DNA of 64,000 nt from Chryseobacterium sp. ZHDP1 (GCF_018603435.1 NZ_CP075682.1:1674001-1738000); one strand, 5' to 3'; numbered from the stretch's first letter, positions 15,205 through 24,133 are shown. Program-made: numbers and translations. Notes: generated by a model from the sequence alone, not told the origin.

Positions 15205-17397
15205 TTAAGGTTTTTTGAAGGTAAGAATGAAAGTCGTCCCGTTTTTACTGCTTTCGTAATCTACGCTTCCGCCAAGTCTCTGCATGATTCTGTGCACGAT
15301 CGATAGTCCTACTCCGTTTCCTTTAAACTTCTTCGCATTATCCATTCTGTTGAAAATTTTAAACATTTTATGTTTATTTTCTTCCGGAATTCCGATTCCG
15401 TTGTCTGCAATTCTGTAGACTACCATATTCTCTTCTTCCTGTCCTCCTATGATTACTTTTGGATTTTCCTGATGAGAAGAATATTTTATGGCGTTATTGA
15501 TGATATTCAGGAACGCCTGATGAAGCATGGTTTTATCGGCAAGAACATCCGGACATTCATTGATGATAACTTCACTTTCGGAAGTATCAAAAGTTATTTT
15601 TGCATTTTCGGCGATCTTTGCAATGGTTTGTGCGGTCTGTAATCTTTCCAGTTCTATTTCGCTGTGTTTGGCACGGCTTAACTGGAGCACATCATGCATC
15701 ATTTCCGCCATATTATCGATTTCCTCGATGATGGAATTGATCTTATTTCTGCTTTTATCCGAACCGTCCGTAAGACTTTTCAGAAGCATCTGAGCATTAA
15801 GTTTCATTACCGTAAGCGGCGTTCCCAGATCATGGGAAATCGTGTAAGAAAAACTGTCGAGTTCTTCATTCACTTTTTTAAGCTCATCATTAAGCCTTTT
15901 AATGGTAATATAATTTTTATGAGACGTTTCAAGGATCAGATCACGAACTGCCTGTAATGCCGCAACGTTTCTGGAGTTCCATCTTTTGGAATTTCCTTTA
16001 ATGTCTTCGGTAAAAATATGAAAAGAAGTTCTGGGAGAAACCACTCGTGTTTCCTCTCCGTTTTTCACAATTACATCGATCTTCTTTTCAGGATTTCCCG
16101 CCCAGTTTATGTGTTCATCAAATTCTTTACGGAACCAGATCAGCAGATTATTTTTAGACTTTTCTATGAAATAAAAAGCCACTCCGGCACACTTTTCATC
16201 AAGACCAATGTCTTTTCCGTGATCTTTCAGAAAACTTCTGCTGAGATAGATATTTTCGTCTATATTTTTATGCGCCCACTGTACAAGATTTTCAATGATT
16301 TCCTGGCTGGGAGTTTCTCCATCGGTAACGATTTTATCGTCAGCAATAATAGCAAGCCCGTCCGCTTCAGGAAGATCTTTTATCTGAGCTTTATTTTCAA
16401 TTAAAGAATCGAAAAGATTGTTATATTTTAAAAATTCCTCTTTTAATCTGGAACATTTTTCGTTAAGATACAGACGGTATTCAAGCTCTTTTTTTGCTTT
16501 GAAGGACGAGTAGGCATTGGAAGCCAAAGCCGTAAAAATTCCTGCCTGAACACGATCTTCAAGATCAATATGTTTTGGCTCTGAGTTCTGGCAGGTAACC
16601 AGCCCCCAAAGATAATCATCAATGATAATAGATATGCTGAAACTGGAAGATGCTCCGGAGTTTTTGATGTACTGACCATGAATAGGCGACATACCACGCG
16701 ATCCGGAATAGGTAAGATCTATGGTTTCACGGGATTTGCTGAGGATTGGAATTGTCTCCGAATGAACGTTACTGAAAATTCTTTTTCTTTTTTTAAGGTA
16801 AAGTTCTCTTGCCTGTTTCGGAATGTCGGATTCAGGATAATGCAGTCCGAGATAACTCTCGATATTCTCGCCTCTTTTCTCCGCAATTACTTTTCCCGAA
16901 CCGTCCATCATAAATTTGTAAACCATCATCCGGTCATAATTCACGATTTTTGAAAGCGTATTTAAAAGCTGATCCCAGATCTCCTGTTCATCATCAATAA
17001 TGTAAAAATTATCGTATTTGTTGGAGATTCTTTTATTGGGATTAATGATAACTTTTTCAAACTCAAGGAAAATATTATCCTTGCTTCTGAAAACAGAAAA
17101 ATGATATTCTGCACCTCCAATAAAGATTTTATCAAAATAGGTTTCGTTTTCTCTTTTCGTAAAGTCGGCTAAAGAATTATAAATATCAGATTCTATAATG
17201 CTTTTAAAGCTTTGCGGAAAATCCGTAAGCTTCTTATCAAAAAGCTGATCTGCATTTTCGATATTAAATATATCCTCGATATTCTTACTAAAAAAAGCTA
17301 TGGAATGAGACTTTGCATCAATGCCAATCAGATAACCAAAACTTTGTATGTAGCCCGGAATATGGATAGGCTCCTCATGACACTCAACAAAATTCAT
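15205..17397 (-). CDS. Bacteriophytochrome sensor histidine kinase
   Basis: I start at 17,397 (MNFVECHEEP), giving 730 residues; an upstream start at 17,469 adds 24 basic residues not typical of the family. Domains in order: PAS with bilin-attachment Cys6 in VECHEEPIHIPG, GAF with HYPESDIPKQARELY, PHY, HisKA with H522 in ISHDLGTP, and HATPase_c with NNAIKYS, ADNGIGIP and GNGVGLSIV. It is a red/far-red light sensor that autophosphorylates in the cytoplasm. No response regulator or haem oxygenase gene lies next to it, so partners must be elsewhere. It is the first host gene right of the prophage. Confidence 0.9.
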   Translation of the reverse strand: MNFVECHEEPIHIPGYIQSFGYLIGIDAKSHSIAFFSKNIEDIFNIENADQLFDKKLTDFPQSFKSIIESDIYNSLADFTKRENETYFDKIFIGGAEYHFSVFRSKDNIFLEFEKVIINPNKRISNKYDNFYIIDDEQEIWDQLLNTLSKIVNYDRMMVYKFMMDGSGKVIAEKRGENIESYLGLHYPESDIPKQARELYLKKRKRIFSNVHSETIPILSKSRETIDLTYSGSRGMSPIHGQYIKNSGASSSFSISIIIDDYLWGLVTCQNSEPKHIDLEDRVQAGIFTALASNAYSSFKAKKELEYRLYLNEKCSRLKEEFLKYNNLFDSLIENKAQIKDLPEADGLAIIADDKIVTDGETPSQEIIENLVQWAHKNIDENIYLSRSFLKDHGKDIGLDEKCAGVAFYFIEKSKNNLLIWFRKEFDEHINWAGNPEKKIDVIVKNGEETRVVSPRTSFHIFTEDIKGNSKRWNSRNVAALQAVRDLILETSHKNYITIKRLNDELKKVNEELDSFSYTISHDLGTPLTVMKLNAQMLLKSLTDGSDKSRNKINSIIEEIDNMAEMMHDVLQLSRAKHSEIELERLQTAQTIAKIAENAKITFDTSESEVIINECPDVLADKTMLHQAFLNIINNAIKYSSHQENPKVIIGGQEEENMVVYRIADNGIGIPEENKHKMFKIFNRMDNAKKFKGNGVGLSIVHRIMQRLGGSVDYESSKNGTTFILTFKKP

Positions 17398-17781
17398 ATA
17401 ATATTTTGACCTATCAAATATACGACTTTTTTTATCTAATCGGATTTTTTCTCTATAAACGCGTACCACAAAAAGTTACAATATTTCAGCAAAACATGAG
17501 TTTTATAGAATATTTTTCTTTATTCATAGGATATACAGGAAATTCAAAACCAGAATATTTTACACTAAGCCTAATTAAATTTAACCATAAACCGTTATTT
17601 TTTTTTCTAACGGTATAATTTTTATTTATCTGCAGATAAAAATCAGAAAGAGACTATCATTTTTATAAAAAATACAACTTTCAGAATTCCAGCTGATTGA
17701 AATGACGAAATTAATCCCTCTCCTATTCTACACCGAAGAAATACAATCCTGCTTTATACCAATTGTATATGGCAACTGTGG
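17398..17781. other. Intergenic leader of the phytochrome gene
   Basis: This 384-bp AT-rich stretch holds no convincing gene; a short open frame on the plus strand is low-complexity. A 7-bp inverted repeat (ATACAAT around 17,740 and ATTGTAT around 17,763) lies close to the end of the nucleoid-protein gene. I see no strong terminator. Confidence 0.4.
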
Positions 17782-18819
17782 TTACACTTCTTTATCGAAG
17801 TACAGCATATAATATTTTCCGTTTTCATCTTCTCCCTGTGCAATTTTCTGTCGGTCGCCGTGGATGTAGATGTGGAAGTTTTTGTCTAATTTGATGATGC
17901 TTTTAAAATGTCTCTGCGTTTTCTTTACAGCGGCTTCACTAATCGGGAATTCTTCTGCAATATTAATCTGCATATCCTGTTCGTAATCGGTTTTAAAATT
18001 GTTGAAACTTTCGATTACATGTTCGTCGCCCAAAACTTCGGCAGCAAATTCATCAAGCTTAAATTCTTCCTTTTCTTTGAAAAAATTGATCGATTTATTT
18101 AAAAAATCTGCCTGATCGGCTTTGGAAACTTCAAATTCCTGAGGCAATTGCTTGGTAATATAATCTTTATACACCATTAACGCTTCCTGTGTATGAAAAT
18201 ATTCGTCGTCGCGCTGCTTTACTTTTAAAAAATCTTCGAACCAGTAATACATATCTCCGTTTTTGTTGTTATCCACAACAGAAAGTACGTATCCCGTTTC
18301 TTTATCGTTGTTATAGATTAATGCCGCTTTATCTATTTTAGATAAACCGATTCCCTGATCTTTTTCGATGTCGAAAGTTTCATCATTGGGAGCAATTTTA
18401 AGGAAAGATTCTCTTTTTTCGGTCTTAAAAATTCCGATCTTGTCTACTCTTTCAGTTCCTTCCCTTTCGTCTTCAAAATATACAATGAATAATTCTCCAC
18501 CCTGAACTCTCGGGTTTTCAGCAGCTTCAAAAAGATGTTTGGCGATGTTTTCAGATTCCCAAAGGAATTTCGACTTGTCATCAAAAATTTCGGAAACAGA
18601 ACTGTACACCGGATTATTCACCAGATAAGAATCGCTGTAAAAATGGAAAGTTTCTTCCGATTTAAAGGAACCTAAGAAGTAATTTTCCAACAGTTCTGCC
18701 ATTCCTTCTTCCAATTGCAGTTCTTCCTGAGAAAGTGTTAAAGATTCTCCGTTGATTTTATTTCCGACTCTGTGTACTACGATTTTTGAAAACATTTCCT
18801 GAATATTTTTGGACTGCAA
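17782..18819 (-). CDS. Nucleoid-associated protein, NdpA/YejK family
   Basis: The product is 345 residues, close to the usual length of the 37-kDa nucleoid-associated protein family. The N-terminus has the family phrase IVVHRVGNK, and the central part has GIFKTEKRESFLK and KIDKAALIYN, also typical. It binds DNA as part of the nucleoid; its exact role is poorly known. An alternative start at the Met nine residues in (MFSKIVVHRV) is possible. It is a single gene, divergent from the small membrane-protein genes that follow. Confidence 0.85.
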   Translation of the reverse strand: MQSKNIQEMFSKIVVHRVGNKINGESLTLSQEELQLEEGMAELLENYFLGSFKSEETFHFYSDSYLVNNPVYSSVSEIFDDKSKFLWESENIAKHLFEAAENPRVQGGELFIVYFEDEREGTERVDKIGIFKTEKRESFLKIAPNDETFDIEKDQGIGLSKIDKAALIYNNDKETGYVLSVVDNNKNGDMYYWFEDFLKVKQRDDEYFHTQEALMVYKDYITKQLPQEFEVSKADQADFLNKSINFFKEKEEFKLDEFAAEVLGDEHVIESFNNFKTDYEQDMQINIAEEFPISEAAVKKTQRHFKSIIKLDKNFHIYIHGDRQKIAQGEDENGKYYMLYFDKEV

Positions 18820-19003
18820 AGATATTAATTAAATCAGACAATCGCGAGGATTTCCATAATGATAAATATGCTATCATTTTGATAAGATTTTGAAGGATTT
18901 TAAAAATCAAAACAAATAAACAAAACATTAATAATCAACACTTTAATTTAAATTAAAATTCAAAGGCATTTCTTTGGCAGCATCATTCTCAAAACATAAG
19001 AAT

Positions 19004-19168
19004 ATGGACTTAAAAACTTTGAACAGAATAGATAAGCTGAGAAGATTAAAAAGCAAAGGACCGCAAACGCCGAAATGGCTTAAACCCTATCATCTTCTGA
19101 TTGTTGCTTTTTTGGCGGTTTTTACTTTCGGGGCATGTATTAAAATTTTGGAACTTAATCAACAATAA
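19004..19168 (+). CDS. Small single-span membrane protein, pair 1
   Basis: I choose ATG 19,004 (MDLKTLNRIDKL) over a TTG at 18,974. The product is 54 residues: a basic N-terminus, one helix at about 31-48 (LLIVAFLAVFTFGACI), and a short polar tail. Its stop lies 1 bp before the next ATG, so the two genes are probably co-translated. A similar two-gene unit follows at 19,605-20,183. No family is recognised. Confidence 0.6.
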   Translation: MDLKTLNRIDKLRRLKSKGPQTPKWLKPYHLLIVAFLAVFTFGACIKILELNQQ

Positions 19169-19169
19169 T

Positions 19170-19526
19170 ATGAACTATTTAGAAGCTGCACAGGAAATTA
19201 AAGAAGTAATTCCTGAGATTGAAAATGAACTGAAAAAGAACAGAAAGCAAAACTCTTATGGTCTTATCCAGACTTTCACAGACAACATCAGATCCAGAAT
19301 TAAACAAAATGACCGGAATATTCTGTTTCAATGCCTGAAAAAGATGGATGATATTTACAGAAACGGAGATGCTGTTCTTAAAAACGCTGTGGAACATACG
19401 TTTATTTTTTCTCTGGACAATTCTACCGCTTTCTGTAGCGACGAATACCGAAAAATGATCTTTAGTCATATTTCCGAAGATCTTCAGACCGCCTATTCCA
19501 GACAAATCTACAGTCATAACATCTGA
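19170..19526 (+). CDS. DUF7674-like small helical protein, pair 1
   Basis: I choose ATG 19,170 (MNYLEAAQEIKEV), giving 118 residues; the longer frame from 19,101 covers the small membrane gene. The product is all-helical with no signal peptide. It shares a layout with the protein at 19,788: a helix ending in a basic stretch, then a segment L-K-K/L-M-D/E-x-I-Y-x-x-G-D (LKKMDDIYRNGD here) and a following VxxxxxxxF block. This looks like the small DUF7674-type family. Function unknown. Confidence 0.65.
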   Translation: MNYLEAAQEIKEVIPEIENELKKNRKQNSYGLIQTFTDNIRSRIKQNDRNILFQCLKKMDDIYRNGDAVLKNAVEHTFIFSLDNSTAFCSDEYRKMIFSHISEDLQTAYSRQIYSHNI

Positions 19527-19604
19527 GCTTATTACATTTTTTGAAGATGTTATTACAGAAGTATCAAAAATTAAAAATAAAACATCATTAAAAATCAACC
19601 GATT

Positions 19605-19736
19605 ATGAAATCTAAAATAAGAAGAATTTCTGACTGGAAAACGCTTCAAACCACCACCAACAGACATAATATTGAAATTCTGGCAACGCACATTGCCGTA
19701 ATCGTAGGCGTCTTTGTTTTTGCAGCCATTCTGTAA
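19605..19736 (+). CDS. Small single-span membrane protein, pair 2
   Basis: ATG 19,605 encodes 43 residues: a basic N-terminus (MKSKIRRISDWKTL) and one C-terminal helix (IAVIVGVFVFAAIL). It matches the layout of the protein at 19,004 and likewise comes just before a DUF7674-like gene. It is short, but the repeated arrangement supports it. Confidence 0.55.
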   Translation: MKSKIRRISDWKTLQTTTNRHNIEILATHIAVIVGVFVFAAIL

Positions 19737-19787
19737 ACTTTGGTACAGTTTTCGCCACAATAGGAAGTGTTACGAAAAATATTAATT

Positions 19788-20183
19788 ATGATGAATGTAC
19801 AGATGCCAACTATTAATCAAAAAATAGCCAGTGAGTATTTAAAATTTTTCTATCCACCCCTTCGCACAGAAATTACCCAATTGTCTTCACAGGATAATTT
19901 TGCAGGGATTATGCAGGCAACCATTAATTATCTTAAAAAACTTCTTCAGGAAGCTAAGGTAAATATTATTGCCCACCACATCAAACTGATGGAAATGATC
20001 TATAAAGGAGGAGATTCTTATGTGAAAGATATGATCGAAAATCTTTTTGTGCGGTCTTTTGAAAGCTTTAAAAAGCACGCTAAGATTTCCCACTGGAAAC
20101 TTCTTTACCAATATATGCCTGTGACTTTTCAGGTGATCTACAATGATCAGCGAAAGCAGGATAAAATCTTTTTCGGAAAGTAA
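19788..20183 (+). CDS. DUF7674-like small helical protein, pair 2
   Basis: The start is ATG 19,788 (MMNVQMPTINQK), giving 131 residues. It is helical and carries the block IKLMEMIYKGGDSYVKDMIENLF, which aligns by eye with LKKMDDIYRNGDAVLKNAVEHTF of the protein at 19,170. The two are therefore diverged paralogues, each preceded by a tiny membrane protein. Function unknown; no catalytic motif seen. A strong hairpin terminator follows. Confidence 0.65.
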   Translation: MMNVQMPTINQKIASEYLKFFYPPLRTEITQLSSQDNFAGIMQATINYLKKLLQEAKVNIIAHHIKLMEMIYKGGDSYVKDMIENLFVRSFESFKKHAKISHWKLLYQYMPVTFQVIYNDQRKQDKIFFGK

Positions 20184-20199
20184 ATTATCTTTAAATATA

Positions 20200-20239
20200 G
20201 TTTCGGCGAAGCCTTTGGCTTCGCCGAAACTTTTTAATT
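20200..20239. terminator. Strong bidirectional terminator
   Basis: A perfect 14-bp stem, GTTTCGGCGAAGCC at 20,200-20,213 and its complement at 20,217-20,230, has a TTT loop and T-rich flank on the plus strand. It separates the plus-strand DUF7674-like gene from the convergent thioredoxin-like gene and can serve both. Confidence 0.9.
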
Positions 20240-20749
20240 CTTCTTTAAAAAAGTCTGTTTGACTGTCTGAAGTTCTTTGTCGTTCATTCTTGAAGACTTT
20301 TTAAGTTTGGCAACAAAAGTATCTACTTCTTCAGCCGTTGACGGACATCCCAGATTTTCGTTTTTATCATTGAAAGAATCTGCAAGAACCTCCCCTTTCG
20401 GATTCAGAACAAGCCAGAACGGAAGTCCGGCTTCTTTGCCTTTGTATTTTTCCATTAATGCTTCTCCACCCGGATTTTCAAGTTTTTTCTTTTCGCCCAT
20501 TTCCTGAACATCTACATAAGCGGTAACAAATTTTTTATCAAAAATCGGCTTTGTTTCCGGTAAATTCATGTTCTTTTCCATGACGTGGCACCATTTGCAC
20601 CACGAAGCGTGGAACATGAGCAAAACATTTTTATTTTTAGATTTAGCTTCGCTCAGCGCTTTGTTTAAAACAACATCCGCTTTTTCCTGAGCAAAATGTA
20701 ACTGAAATAATAACAAGCCTAAAAGCAATAGAATTTTAGAAATTTTCAT
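20234..20749 (-). CDS. Exported thioredoxin-like protein
   Basis: The product is 171 residues. The N-terminus is a signal peptide (ILLLLGLLLFQLHFAQ), so it should act in the periplasm. The thioredoxin-fold active site is WCKWC at about 50-54 (text FHASWCKWCHVME) and the cis-Pro loop is GLPFW. The pattern is close to the DUF255/thioredoxin_7 group. It likely reduces or forms disulfides in exported proteins. It converges on the strong terminator and is divergent from the next gene. Confidence 0.8.
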   Translation of the reverse strand: MKISKILLLLGLLLFQLHFAQEKADVVLNKALSEAKSKNKNVLLMFHASWCKWCHVMEKNMNLPETKPIFDKKFVTAYVDVQEMGEKKKLENPGGEALMEKYKGKEAGLPFWLVLNPKGEVLADSFNDKNENLGCPSTAEEVDTFVAKLKKSSRMNDKELQTVKQTFLKKN

Positions 20750-20838
20750 TTTGGATCTGATTTAATTTCTACGAATGTAAACATTTTCTCTGTGCTTTAA
20801 AATATTCAGGTAAAAAATTAAATTATCTCCAATCCTTT

Positions 20839-20846
20839 TATTTTTG
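20839..20846 (+). promoter_or_regulatory. -7 promoter box TATTTTTG
   Basis: TATTTTTG matches the Bacteroidota -7 consensus TAnnTTTG and lies 16 bp before ATG 20,863. No clear TTTG -33 box was found, so support is partial. Confidence 0.4.
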
Positions 20847-20862
20847 TAAACAAATACTTTAA

Positions 20863-21420
20863 ATGAAGCGGAACAGTACAATCTTCTTACTTTTTACAGT
20901 TATCTTTTGTGAAGCGCAGATTTCTGAAAAAGTAAAAATGTTAGCCAAACCTTTAGATACAATACAGTATGCAGAATCTTCACACATCGGAATAGGTGGT
21001 GAAAGAAGTAAACTGTATGATGATTTCAGAAAATTATCAAAAATTGCTACCAATGATGAGCTTTTTTATCTGGCAAAAAACGGAAGCAATTCTTTACGAT
21101 TATATTCCGGAAAAGAACTTTTTAAAAGAAACGATAAGAGATTTCTTGAGATCTATCAATATTATCATGACAATCCTTTATTCATGAAATATATAGATGG
21201 CTGTGTTGGAGAAAGAAATGATATTAAATCTTATTTCAAAGGTGAAATTTATTCCGCAAAAGAGATCATTACCATTAGAGATTCTATTTTAAAAGAAAAA
21301 ACAGATAATTTTACTAAAGCTCAATTAAAAAGCATTAATGATGAAGGTTATAAAACCTTGAAAATAAAAAGCGTAGAATATTTTTTAAATGAAATTAAAA
21401 AAATTGATTCCGGAAAATAA
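20863..21420 (+). CDS. Secreted protein of unknown function
   Basis: The product is 185 residues with a signal peptide ending near FCEAQ. The rest is charged and mainly helical, with segments such as LYDDFRKLSKIATNDELFYLAKNGSN that resemble HEAT-like helical pairs. No catalytic motif was seen. It stands alone between the divergent thioredoxin-like gene and the IS element and is followed by a good terminator. Confidence 0.65.
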   Translation: MKRNSTIFLLFTVIFCEAQISEKVKMLAKPLDTIQYAESSHIGIGGERSKLYDDFRKLSKIATNDELFYLAKNGSNSLRLYSGKELFKRNDKRFLEIYQYYHDNPLFMKYIDGCVGERNDIKSYFKGEIYSAKEIITIRDSILKEKTDNFTKAQLKSINDEGYKTLKIKSVEYFLNEIKKIDSGK

Positions 21421-21439
21421 TTTCCGGAAAGCAAAAATA

Positions 21440-21462
21440 CCCGAGCTTTCGCTCGGGGATTT
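21440..21462 (+). terminator. Rho-independent terminator
   Basis: CCCGAGC (21,440-21,446), loop TTTC, GCTCGGG (21,451-21,457), then GATTTTC. It lies 20 bp after the stop of the secreted-protein gene and just left of the IS element. Confidence 0.8.
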
Positions 21463-21471
21463 TCTATATTA

Positions 21472-21497
21472 TGTCTTGTCCTGAAAAAGGTTGACTA
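21472..21497 (+). repeat. IS3 left terminal inverted repeat
   Basis: It starts TGTCTTGTCCTGAAAAAGG and matches the complement of 22,798-22,823 except at three positions. Confidence 0.85.
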
Positions 21498-21524
21498 CTA
21501 AATACCAAAAAACCAGTCATCCTA

Positions 21525-21887
21525 ATGAGATTAAAAAAAGTATCCGCCCCTGTTCAAGAATACAGTGAAGCATTTAAAAGACAAGTTGTCTCCGAATATG
21601 AGCGGGGATTATATACAAAATCACAATTACAAACCCGCTATAATATCAGGGGTAATTCCTGCATTCCCAGATGGTTAATGAAATATGGTAACTTTACTTA
21701 TGAAAAACAATTAAGTAAAGGCAGACCCATGAAAGATCCACAGAAACAGAAGATTAAAGAGCTTGAAGCAGCATTGGCCAAAAAGGAAGAAGAACTCAAA
21801 GTGTTCAGGAAATTTATAGAAATTGCAGAGCGTGAGCTTAAGGTTGAGATTGTAAAAAAGTCTGGTTCCAATCAATCCAGGAAATAA
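21525..21887 (+). CDS. IS3-family transposase OrfA
   Basis: The product is 120 residues: a helix-turn-helix N-terminus (FKRQVVSEYERGLYTKSQL) and a leucine-zipper-like C-terminal helix (KIKELEAALAKKEEELKVF) as in IS3 OrfA proteins. Frame-0 codons gta aaa aag at 21,852-21,860 contain the slippery heptamer, after which the -1 frame leads into OrfB. OrfA binds the element ends and regulates transposition. Confidence 0.9.
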   Translation: MRLKKVSAPVQEYSEAFKRQVVSEYERGLYTKSQLQTRYNIRGNSCIPRWLMKYGNFTYEKQLSKGRPMKDPQKQKIKELEAALAKKEEELKVFRKFIEIAERELKVEIVKKSGSNQSRK

Positions 21888-22777
21888 AGGTAAATACGAC
21901 TCTTTCAACAGAGAATATCTGCCGATTGTTTGGCTACAGTAAGCAAGCTTATTACAAGAGACAAAAACAGCCTGTTTCTACAGATCATGAAACAAGAGTT
22001 ATAGAATTGGTTGTATCAATTCGTAAAAAGATGCCTAAAATAGGTACTAGAAAACTTTATGTTTTACTTAAGAATGATTTTGAAAAGGAAGAAATTCATG
22101 TAGGAAGGGATCAGTTGTTTAGCATTTTGAGATCAAATTATCTTTTAATTCCCAGAAGGCACAGCTATTTTAAAACAACCAATTCCAGACATTGGATGAA
22201 AAAATATCCCAATATTATCAAAGGAAAAGAATTGAAATGTTCGGAGAAAGTTTGGGTTGCAGATATTACTTATCTCAAGACCAAAGAGAAGAATTATTAT
22301 CTTCATCTGATTACCGATGCCTATTCTAAGAAAATTGTAGGATACGAATTGAGTGATAATTTACAGACCAACTCTACGTTGAAAGCATTAAAGCAAGCCA
22401 TACAGAATCGACTGTACAAGCATTCACTCATTCATCATTCAGACAGAGGGTTGCAGTATTGCAGTAAAGAATATACTGAAACACTCAAGAAAAGTGATAT
22501 GCTTATCAGTATGACCGAAAATTCGGATCCTTATGAAAATGCTATAGCAGAGAGAGTGAATGGTATTCTGAAACATGAATTTGGATTGATTGATACTTTT
22601 GAAAATTTTAAAAATCTTTCCCAACAGCTTGAACAAGCAATTTATTGCTATAACAATTTAAGACCGCATTTTTCTTTACATTATAATATTCCAAACCAAG
22701 TACACATGAAAAATAATGTGAAATTAAAAACCTATAAAAAACAAAATCAGAATAGGAAAATTCCTACTCTGATTTAA
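21860..22777 (+). CDS. IS3-family transposase OrfB (DDE integrase), made as OrfAB fusion
   Basis: Reading in -1 after the A AAA AAG site gives VWFQSIQEIKVNTTL and then runs without stop to 22,777. A TTG at 21,926 is the only start-like codon before the conserved part, which supports frameshift expression. The rve catalytic residues are visible: Asp in WVADITYLK, Asp in HHSDRGLQY and Glu in NAIAERVNGILKHEF. The protein cuts and joins the element ends. Confidence 0.9.
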   Translation, partial: VWFQSIQEIKVNTTLSTENICRLFGYSKQAYYKRQKQPVSTDHETRVIELVVSIRKKMPKIGTRKLYVLLKNDFEKEEIHVGRDQLFSILRSNYLLIPRRHSYFKTTNSRHWMKKYPNIIKGKELKCSEKVWVADITYLKTKEKNYYLHLITDAYSKKIVGYELSDNLQTNSTLKALKQAIQNRLYKHSLIHHSDRGLQYCSKEYTETLKKSDMLISMTENSDPYENAIAERVNGILKHEFGLIDTFENFKNLSQQLEQAIYCYNNLRPHFSLHYNIPNQVHMKNNVKLKTYKKQNQNRKIPTLI

Positions 22778-22797
22778 GTATATTTGTGATATAAAAC

Positions 22798-22823
22798 TAG
22801 TTAACCTTTTTCAGGACTAGTCA
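22798..22823 (-). repeat. IS3 right terminal inverted repeat
   Basis: Read on the minus strand it starts TGACTAGTCCTGAAAAAGG. It is followed outside by TTA, the target duplication. Confidence 0.85.
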
Positions 22824-23059
22824 TTATCTAACTTATTAAGTCTTATTTCACTTCTTCTAATATAATAACTACTATAAATCAAATAGTTATATTTTTATGG
22901 TACAAATATGGTACAAAAAAGTTATTCTTTATTTATGTATTAAATATTTACACATAAAAACCTTCTCAACTAATGGGAGATATTATAATTTACAATCTAA
23001 CCAATATTATAATTTTTTTGACTTAGAACAGTATTTTATAAATAATCTTTTTTATTGAT
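22824..23059. other. AT-rich spacer right of the IS element
   Basis: 236 bp with no gene or clear hairpin; it holds the 3' side of the target duplication and the region downstream of the endonuclease gene. Confidence 0.4.
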
Positions 23060-24133
23060 TTATTTTATAATAAACTTTGTATTCAGATCGCCAGTTTTCA
23101 AAATATAAATACCCTTAGGAAGATCTGTAAGAATAATTGTATTATCTTTTTGAAATGGATTTTCAATTGTCTGTACTAATTGACCAGTCATATTATAAAT
23201 CAAAGCAATTTTATATTGTCCTAGATTTTTTCCGCCTAACACATAAATCTTATTATCTTTTACGGGATTAGGAACGATCACAAGACTTTTTGACAAATCT
23301 ACATCTGCAACTCCCATATAAGCACCCCAAATTAAAGCGACGAACTCAGGACGATCGATGTATGGATTTCTATTACCTTGGTAAGTGAATGCCGCATTAT
23401 TTCTTGCTATCTCAAAAGGAGAAACAGGATCTAAATTATTCCACTCGAGTAATTGTTTTAATTCCCATGTCTGTAAGCCAGGGTAGGCTGTACTACCTAA
23501 TATGTTTCCGCTGCTGAAACCTGATAGCTGCGTCTCGTATCTGGTTACAAAATATAATATCATTCTGGCAATATCACCTTTAAACTCATCAATTGGTTCA
23601 AAAACAGTCCCCGCATAACCTGCAGATACTGAACTTCCCAGTTTAGAACCGTTTAGTGATGTAAATGAGGTTGATCCTACTTTTCCAAAAGGATAATTTG
23701 ATCGCATTCCGTTGACTTTTCCGTCAGTAGGTGTAACAAAATGGACATCAGATCTCATCGGTAAATTCTGATTAAATAAACTTTGCGGTACGACATGTTC
23801 TCGGTTGTAACAGTCTCCTTCAACACTATAATTTCCACATTGTTTGACTCCATGATTATAAATATATGGATCTGTTCCTGTCGGATTTTCAGAATACATA
23901 TCCATTACAGTTCCATCATTTTCGTAGAAATAATCCCTATCTGTGCTTTGAAAAGCTGTCAGCAAATTGCCATAGCCATTATCTTGGTGGCCGTTGGTAA
24001 TGATAGTTTTCAACTTTGACTTTAAAGAAGCTCCTGATAATCCCGCAGTGCCATCATAATAGTTTGACGGAGCCTGTCCATAAACAGAATTTAATACAAG
24101 GCTTACCAAAAGAGTTAGTACAAGTTTTTTCAT
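23060..24133 (-). CDS. Secreted endonuclease I with type IX sorting domain
   Basis: The product is 357 residues. A signal peptide (LTLLVSLVLNSVYGQ) is followed by an endonuclease I (EndA/NucM) domain with the catalytic motif NREHVVPQS around His113 and MRSDVHFVTPTD after it. The last 80 residues form a type A type IX secretion sorting domain: VIVPNPVKDNKIYV, then YNMTGQLVQTI, then LPKGIYILK. It should be secreted and degrade extracellular DNA or RNA for nutrients. T9SS tails of this kind are typical of Bacteroidota. Confidence 0.9.
   Translation of the reverse strand: MKKLVLTLLVSLVLNSVYGQAPSNYYDGTAGLSGASLKSKLKTIITNGHQDNGYGNLLTAFQSTDRDYFYENDGTVMDMYSENPTGTDPYIYNHGVKQCGNYSVEGDCYNREHVVPQSLFNQNLPMRSDVHFVTPTDGKVNGMRSNYPFGKVGSTSFTSLNGSKLGSSVSAGYAGTVFEPIDEFKGDIARMILYFVTRYETQLSGFSSGNILGSTAYPGLQTWELKQLLEWNNLDPVSPFEIARNNAAFTYQGNRNPYIDRPEFVALIWGAYMGVADVDLSKSLVIVPNPVKDNKIYVLGGKNLGQYKIALIYNMTGQLVQTIENPFQKDNTIILTDLPKGIYILKTGDLNTKFIIK

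Larger units (their letters stand above)
21472..22823 (+). mobile_element. IS3-family insertion sequence, complete
   Basis: The element is about 1,352 bp. Left end TGTCTTGTCCTGAAAAAGG and right end (reverse complement TGACTAGTCCTGAAAAAGG) form imperfect terminal inverted repeats that continue into GTTGACTA and GTTAACTA. Both sides are flanked by TTA (21,469-21,471 and 22,824-22,826), a 3-bp target duplication. It carries orfA and orfB in overlapping frames with an A AAA AAG slip site. All parts look intact, so it is probably active or recently moved. The insertion lies between genes and breaks none. Confidence 0.9.

Noticed and set aside
17740..17769. 7-bp inverted repeat as a terminator
   Set aside because: AT-only stem with an 18-base loop and no T run; not convincing.
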